From: Pseudomonas sp. Root71
Lineage (GTDB): Bacteria; Pseudomonadota; Gammaproteobacteria; Pseudomonadales; Pseudomonadaceae
NCBI RefSeq assembly: GCF_001429045.1
Contig: NZ_LMHY01000026.1
Span: 278,573-342,572 of the forward strand
Reading direction: 5' to 3'
Length of the DNA stretch: 64,000 bases
How positions within the stretch are numbered: the stretch's first letter is position 1; the number at the start of each line of letters is the position of its first letter. The position numbers were made by a program, and so were the translations under genes. Below are positions 59,622-64,000 of the stretch, piece after piece. The notes beneath the pieces are model-generated. The model saw only the letters and a list, made by a program, of their open reading frames with translations, made no database searches and was not told the origin of the DNA.

Positions 59622-60968
59622 ATGAACCAGCCTCAGTCTGCTGTAGGTAACTGCCTCGACGTGCAGTCCTTCATCAATGCCCAACCCATTTCGCGCTACC
59701 AGTGGCGCGTGGTGATCCTGTGTTTCCTGATTGTCTTCCTCGATGGCCTCGACACCGCGGCCATGGGTTTCATCGCCCCGGCCCTGTCCCAGGACTGGGG
59801 TATCGACCGCGCCAGTCTCGGCCCGGTGATGAGTGCGGCGTTGATCGGCATGGTCTTCGGCGCTCTGGGCTCCGGCCCTCTGGCTGACCGCTTCGGGCGA
59901 AAAGTCGTACTGGTCGGCGCGGTGCTCTTGTTCGGTGCCTTCAGCCTGGCCTCGGCCTACAGCACCAATGTCGATCAGTTGCTGGTGTTGCGCTTCCTGA
60001 CCGGCCTGGGTCTGGGTGCCGGCATGCCAAACGCCACCACGCTGCTGTCGGAGTACACCCCTGAGCGCAAAAAGTCCCTGCTGGTGACCAGCATGTTCTG
60101 CGGCTTCAACCTCGGCATGGCTGGCGGCGGATTTATCTCGGCCAAGCTCATTCCGGCCTTTGGCTGGCACAGCCTGTTGCTGATCGGCGGAGTTCTGCCG
60201 CTGATCCTCGCCGTCGTTCTGCTGTTCTGGCTGCCGGAGTCGGCGCGTTACCTGGTGGTGCGCAACCGCGGCACGGACAAAGTGCGCAAGGCACTGGCGC
60301 CGATCGACCCGACGGTAGTGGCCCAGGCGTCCAGCTTCAGCGTGCCGGAACAGAAATCCGTGAAGGCACGCAATGTGTTCGCGGTGATCTTCTCCGGTAC
60401 CTACAGCACCGGCACCTTGCTGTTGTGGCTGACTTACTTCATGGGCCTGGTAATCGTTTACCTGCTGACCAGTTGGCTGCCGACCCTGATGCGTGACAGT
60501 GGCGCGAGCATGGAGCAGGCCGCCTTCATCGGCGCGCTGTTCCAGTTCGGTGGCGTTTTGAGTGCGGTAGGCGTGGGCTGGGCAATGGACCGGTTCAATC
60601 CGCACAAGGTCATCGGCACTTTCTACCTGCTGGCCGGGGTGTTTGCCTACGCGGTAGGGCAGAGCCTGGGCAACATCACAATCCTGGCGACCCTGGTACT
60701 GGTAGCCGGGATGTGTGTCAACGGTGCGCAATCGGCAATGCCGTCACTGGCGGCGCGGTTCTATCCGACTCAGGGGCGGGCCACCGGCGTGTCGTGGATG
60801 CTCGGCATCGGCCGCTTCGGCGCCATTCTCGGGGCGTGGATGGGTGCGACGCTGCTGGGGCTGGGCTGGAACTTCGAGCAGGTGCTGACGGCGCTGGTGA
60901 TTCCGGCGGCGCTGGCAACGACGGCGGTGGTGATCAAGGGCATGGTCAGTCATGCGGATGCGACCTGA
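59622..60968 (+). CDS. pcaK: 4-hydroxybenzoate/protocatechuate transporter PcaK (MFS)
   Basis: 448 residues, 12 helices, aromatic acid:H+ symporter family. The motif GPLADRFGRK and helix 1 VILCFLIVFLDGLDTAAMGF (with the conserved Asp) are characteristic; the central loop and the second motif (RGTDKVRKALAP) fit. It also acts in chemotaxis to aromatics in P. putida. Located between pcaR and pcaI as in fluorescent pseudomonads. Followed by a REP pair. Confidence 0.93.
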   Translation: MNQPQSAVGNCLDVQSFINAQPISRYQWRVVILCFLIVFLDGLDTAAMGFIAPALSQDWGIDRASLGPVMSAALIGMVFGALGSGPLADRFGRKVVLVGAVLLFGAFSLASAYSTNVDQLLVLRFLTGLGLGAGMPNATTLLSEYTPERKKSLLVTSMFCGFNLGMAGGGFISAKLIPAFGWHSLLLIGGVLPLILAVVLLFWLPESARYLVVRNRGTDKVRKALAPIDPTVVAQASSFSVPEQKSVKARNVFAVIFSGTYSTGTLLLWLTYFMGLVIVYLLTSWLPTLMRDSGASMEQAAFIGALFQFGGVLSAVGVGWAMDRFNPHKVIGTFYLLAGVFAYAVGQSLGNITILATLVLVAGMCVNGAQSAMPSLAARFYPTQGRATGVSWMLGIGRFGAILGAWMGATLLGLGWNFEQVLTALVIPAALATTAVVIKGMVSHADAT

Positions 60969-60996
60969 TTCCGGTTTGAAATAGTGGTGTAGCAGT

Positions 60997-61072
60997 AAAA
61001 GATCGCAGCCTGCGGCAGCTCCTGCAGGGGAATGTGTAAATCTGTAGGAGCTGCCGCAGGCTGCGATCTTTT
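60997..61072. repeat. REP element pair (inverted)
   Basis: Family 1 arms (AAAAGATCGCAGCCTGCGGC and GCCGCAGGCTGCGATCTTTT) lie between pcaK and the pcaI promoter; likely the pcaK terminator. Confidence 0.92.
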
Positions 61073-61108
61073 GGGGGGCAGGCTATAAAGATAGCCAGGC
61101 AACAATAT

Positions 61109-61141
61109 GTTCGATAATCGAACGGTTAGTCGATTATCGGA
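61109..61141 (+). promoter_or_regulatory. PcaR operator upstream of pcaI
   Basis: GTTCGATAATCGAAC (61109-61123) followed by CGATTATCG (61131-61139) in inverted order, 19 bp centre to centre. It is about 105 bp before the pcaI ATG and fits an activator site. Confidence 0.82.
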
Positions 61142-61217
61142 TTGTTTGGCGTTTTGCACGGGCTTAATCTTCAGTCATTCCGGCGCTGCGCATCGGCGCC
61201 TTCTTCCACTGTCGGTT

Positions 61218-61225
61218 AACAATAA
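61218..61225 (+). promoter_or_regulatory. Crc/Hfq-type motif before pcaI
   Basis: AACAATAA fits AAnAAnAA and sits 17 bp before the pcaI ATG, next to the probable ribosome-binding site ACGGGAG. Catabolite repression of pca genes by Crc is known in P. putida. Confidence 0.45.
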
Positions 61226-61241
61226 ACGGGAGCCTGCCCCA

Positions 61242-62099
61242 ATGGCTGAAATCCTTTCGCTGCACGACGCGGTGAAGCAATTCGTAAACGACGGCGATAC
61301 GGTCGCGCTCGAAGGCTTTACTCACCTGATCCCGACGGCGGCGGGTCACGAAATCATTCGCCAGGGCAAGAAAGACCTGACCCTGGTGCGGATGACCCCT
61401 GACTTGATCTACGACCAGTTGATCGGTGCCGGTTGTGCTCGCAAGCTGATTTTCTCCTGGGGCGGCAACCCGGGTGTCGGCTCCCTGCATCGCCTGCGTG
61501 ACGCCGTAGAGAAGCAGTGGCCCCACGCGCTGGAAATCGAAGAACACAGCCATGCCGACCTGGCCAATGCCTACGTCGCCGGCGCTTCCGGCCTGCCGTT
61601 TGCGGTGCTGCGTGCCTACGCCGGTTCCGACCTGCCGAAGGTCAATCCACTGATCAAATCGGTTACCTGCCCGTTCACTGGCGAAGTGCTGGCCGCCGTG
61701 CCTTCGGTGCGCCCGGACATTACCGTGATTCACGCGCAGAAAGCCGACCGCAAGGGCAACGTGCTGCTCTGGGGCATCCTCGGCGTGCAGAAAGAAGCCG
61801 CACTGGCCGCCAAGCGCTGCATCGTCACCGTTGAGGAAATCGTCGACGACCTCAATGCACCGATGAACTCCTGTGTATTGCCAACCTGGGCCTTGAGCGC
61901 GGTTTGCCACGTACCTGGTGGTGCGCATCCTTCCTACGCCCACGGTTACAACGAGCGCGACAACCGCTTCTACCAGGCCTGGGACCCGATTGCCCGCGAC
62001 CGTGAAACCTTCACCGCGTGGATCAACGAATACATCCACGGCAGCGCTGACTTCAGCGAGTTCCAGGCCAAACTGGCCGCCGCTTCGGAGGCGAAGTAA
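61242..62099 (+). CDS. pcaI: 3-oxoadipate CoA-transferase subunit A
   Basis: 285 residues, family I CoA transferase alpha chain. Activates 3-oxoadipate with succinyl-CoA. Typical start MAEILSLHDAVKQFVNDGDTVALEGF and core MTPDLIYDQLIGAGCARKLIFSW (partly). Start at 61242 follows ACGGGAG and a Crc-like motif. Overlaps pcaJ by 1 bp (TAATG), so the two subunits are made in equal amounts. Confidence 0.95.
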   Translation: MAEILSLHDAVKQFVNDGDTVALEGFTHLIPTAAGHEIIRQGKKDLTLVRMTPDLIYDQLIGAGCARKLIFSWGGNPGVGSLHRLRDAVEKQWPHALEIEEHSHADLANAYVAGASGLPFAVLRAYAGSDLPKVNPLIKSVTCPFTGEVLAAVPSVRPDITVIHAQKADRKGNVLLWGILGVQKEAALAAKRCIVTVEEIVDDLNAPMNSCVLPTWALSAVCHVPGGAHPSYAHGYNERDNRFYQAWDPIARDRETFTAWINEYIHGSADFSEFQAKLAAASEAK

Positions 62100-62878
62100 T
62101 GACTTACACCACCAATGAAATGATGACCGTCGCCGCCGCTCGCCGTCTGAAGAACGGTTCGGTGTGCTTCGTCGGTATCGGCCTGCCGTCGAAAGCGGCC
62201 AACCTGGCGCGCCTGACTTCCTCGCCTGATGTGGTCTTGATCTACGAATCGGGTCCAATCGGTGCCAAGCCAAGCGTACTGCCGCTGTCGATTGGTGACG
62301 GTGAACTGGCGGAAACCGCTGACACCGTAGTCCCGACCGGCGAGATTTTCCGTTACTGGCTGCAGGGCGGGCGCATTGACGTCGGCTTCCTCGGCGCGGC
62401 GCAGGTCGACCGTTTCGGCAACATCAACACCACCGTCGTGGGTGATTACCACTCGCCGAAAGTGCGTCTGCCAGGTGCCGGTGGCGCGCCGGAGATTGCC
62501 GGATCCGCCAAGAGCGTGTTGATTATCCTCAAGCAGTCGTCGCGCTCCTTTGTCGACAAACTGGACTTCATTACCTCGGTCGGCCACGGCGAGGGCGGTG
62601 ATTCGCGCAAGCGTCTCGGCCTGCCAGGCGCCGGTCCGGTAGGGATCATCACCGACCTGTGCATCATGGAACCGGAGGAGGGCACCCACGAATTCGTGGT
62701 CACCGCACTGCACCCGGGCGTGACCCGCGAGCAAGTGGTTGCGGCCACCGGTTGGGCGATTCGCTTTGCCGACCATGTCGAGCAAACCGCCGAGCCGACT
62801 GAAGTCGAACTGACCGCGCTGCGCGACCTCGAGGCCCGCACCGCTGCCGCACACGGCCAAGCCCCCGGAGAAGCGTGA
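62099..62878 (+). CDS. pcaJ: 3-oxoadipate CoA-transferase subunit B
   Basis: 259 residues, beta chain. The catalytic glutamate is E50 in YESGPIGAKP, which forms the glutamyl-CoA intermediate (SENG/ESG motif). The GGRIDVGFLGAAQVDRFGN segment is conserved. Overlaps pcaF by 1 bp (TGATG), again translationally coupled. Confidence 0.95.
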   Translation: MTYTTNEMMTVAAARRLKNGSVCFVGIGLPSKAANLARLTSSPDVVLIYESGPIGAKPSVLPLSIGDGELAETADTVVPTGEIFRYWLQGGRIDVGFLGAAQVDRFGNINTTVVGDYHSPKVRLPGAGGAPEIAGSAKSVLIILKQSSRSFVDKLDFITSVGHGEGGDSRKRLGLPGAGPVGIITDLCIMEPEEGTHEFVVTALHPGVTREQVVAATGWAIRFADHVEQTAEPTEVELTALRDLEARTAAAHGQAPGEA

Positions 62879-64000
62879 TGCGTGACGTTTATATCTGCGA
62901 CGCGATTCGTACCCCCATCGGCCGTTTTGGCGGTGGCTTGTCGACGGTGCGTGCCGACGACCTGGCTGCCGTGCCGATCAAGGCCTTGATGGAGCGCAAC
63001 CCGTCGGTGGACTGGAACGCCGTGGACGAGGTGTTCCTCGGCTGCGCCAACCAGGCCGGTGAAGACAACCGTAACGTCGCGCGTATGGCGCTGTTGCTGG
63101 CGGGCCTGCCGGAAAGTATTCCTGGCGTGACCCTCAACCGCCTCTGCGCTTCGGGCATGGATGCCATCGGCACCGCGTTCCGCGCCATCGCCAGCGGCGA
63201 GATGGAGCTGGCAATCGCCGGTGGCGTCGAATCGATGTCCCGCGCACCGTTCGTGATGGGCAAGGCCGATGCCGCGTTTTCGCGCAACATGAAGCTCGAA
63301 GACACCACCATTGGCTGGCGCTTCATCAATCCGTTGATGAAAGCGCAGTACGGCGTGGACGCGATGCCGCAGACTGCTGACAACGTGGCCGACGACTACA
63401 AGGTGTCCCGCGCCGATCAAGACGCGTTCGCCCTGCGCAGTCAACAACGCACGGCCGCTGCGCAAGCCGCCGGGTTCTTCGCCGAAGAAATCGTTGAAGT
63501 GCGCATTGCCCACAAGAAGGGTGAAACCGTGGTCAGCCAGGACGAACATCCTCGCGCCGACACCACCCTGGAAGCCCTGAGCAAACTCAAACCGGTCAAC
63601 GGCCCCGAAAAAACCGTCACCGCCGGCAACGCCTCGGGTGTAAACGACGGCGCCGCCGCGTTGATCCTGGCCTCGGCCGAAGCGGTGAAAAAACACGGCC
63701 TGACTGCCCGCGCCAAAGTGCTGGGTATGGCCAGCGCTGGTGTTGCCCCGCGTGTAATGGGCATTGGCCCGGTGCCGGCGGTGCGTAAACTGATCGAACG
63801 CCTCGGTGTGGCGGTCAGCGATTTCGACGTGATCGAACTCAACGAAGCCTTTGCCAGCCAGGGCCTGGCGGTGCTGCGTGAACTGGGGATCGCGGACGAC
63901 GCGGCCCAGGTCAACCCGAACGGTGGCGCGATTGCCTTGGGTCATCCATTGGGCATGAGCGGTGCGCGGTTGGTAATGACCGCTTTGCATCAACTGGAAA
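62878..64000 (+). CDS. pcaF: 3-oxoadipyl-CoA thiolase (cut by window edge)
   Basis: At least 374 residues are visible of about 400. Splits 3-oxoadipyl-CoA to succinyl-CoA and acetyl-CoA, the last step of the pathway. The nucleophile C90 (LNRLCASGMD), the NEAFA motif and the HPLGMSGAR active-site His are present; the second Cys motif (CxGxG) would lie beyond the edge. Start ATG at 62878 overlaps the pcaJ stop. Reading frame is open to the end of the window; pcaT, pcaB, pcaD and pcaC would be expected next. Confidence 0.95.
   Translation, partial: MRDVYICDAIRTPIGRFGGGLSTVRADDLAAVPIKALMERNPSVDWNAVDEVFLGCANQAGEDNRNVARMALLLAGLPESIPGVTLNRLCASGMDAIGTAFRAIASGEMELAIAGGVESMSRAPFVMGKADAAFSRNMKLEDTTIGWRFINPLMKAQYGVDAMPQTADNVADDYKVSRADQDAFALRSQQRTAAAQAAGFFAEEIVEVRIAHKKGETVVSQDEHPRADTTLEALSKLKPVNGPEKTVTAGNASGVNDGAAALILASAEAVKKHGLTARAKVLGMASAGVAPRVMGIGPVPAVRKLIERLGVAVSDFDVIELNEAFASQGLAVLRELGIADDAAQVNPNGGAIALGHPLGMSGARLVMTALHQLE

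Noticed and set aside
1479..61072. Repeated palindromes considered as CRISPR
   Set aside because: Copies are scattered over 60 kb, always at gene ends, in inverted pairs, without regular spacers; they are REP elements.
62446..63993. 515-codon open frame antisense to pcaJ and pcaF
   Set aside because: Both genes on the plus strand are unmistakable; this frame is a shadow.

Overview
The window is chromosomal DNA of a Pseudomonas, most likely from the P. fluorescens group. Supporting this are the GC-rich coding, the aotJQMOP and braCDEFG transporter operons, a QuiP-type lactone acylase, the pcaRK-pcaIJF beta-ketoadipate operon, and many copies of the GATCGCAGCCT(G/T)CGGCAG repetitive extragenic palindrome. 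I see no prophage, insertion sequence, integron, CRISPR array or rRNA operon. Almost all of it is core housekeeping and transport DNA.

Layout. 0-9 kb: initiator tRNA-fMet with a clear sigma70 promoter, LexA-controlled dinB, then on the minus strand an alkyltransferase-like protein, AmpG, ProS and a lipoprotein; then a DUF481 protein, a cold-shock protein and dcd. 9-14 kb: the arginine/ornithine ABC transporter operon aotJQMOP. 14-19 kb: QuiP, an isochorismatase-fold protein, two SEC-C zinc-motif proteins, a LEA-like lipoprotein and a methyltransferase-like protein. 19-31 kb: two tandem OmpA/TSP3 lipoproteins, a collagen-like exported protein, dinG, an exported GH-A clan glycosidase, a serine hydrolase, an OmpA protein with a histone-like tail, pdxH and a SlyB-like lipoprotein. 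31-38 kb: nhaA, a PLP cysteine-synthase-like enzyme, an FAD oxidoreductase, a lipoprotein and a divergent SDR/LysR pair. 38-43 kb: the branched-chain amino acid transporter operon. 43-50 kb: DUF2288, a tubulin/FtsZ-superfamily GTPase, a beta-hydroxyacid dehydrogenase, an MHYT-GGDEF-EAL protein and a cysteine-cluster protein. 50-58 kb: an MFS transporter, rapA, several very small proteins (one a CcoM-like peptide behind two FNR/ANR boxes) and a PiT phosphate transporter. 58-64 kb: pcaR, pcaK, pcaI, pcaJ and pcaF, the last cut by the window edge.

How the genes work together. Two amino acid ABC systems (arginine/ornithine and leucine/isoleucine/valine) and the 4-hydroxybenzoate-to-3-oxoadipate genes serve nutrient uptake and catabolism. 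PcaR-type operators sit before pcaR, pcaK and pcaI. dinB and dinG each carry a CTG-N10-CAG LexA-type site. REP hairpins and rho-independent terminators separate many transcription units.

Most interesting points: (1) a 731-residue chromosomal protein at 44063-46258 with tubulin-like nucleotide loops (RCGSN, GGAGN, GGGTGSG) and a candidate T7 catalytic loop, a cytoskeletal-type GTPase whose role I cannot assign; (2) a 36-residue single-span membrane peptide at 55625-55735 behind two exact TTGAT-N4-GTCAA boxes, matching the style of the cbb3 oxidase subunit CcoM; (3) enzymes with altered catalytic residues: a DNA alkyltransferase-like protein with Trp for Cys and an isochorismatase-fold protein with Ser for Cys.
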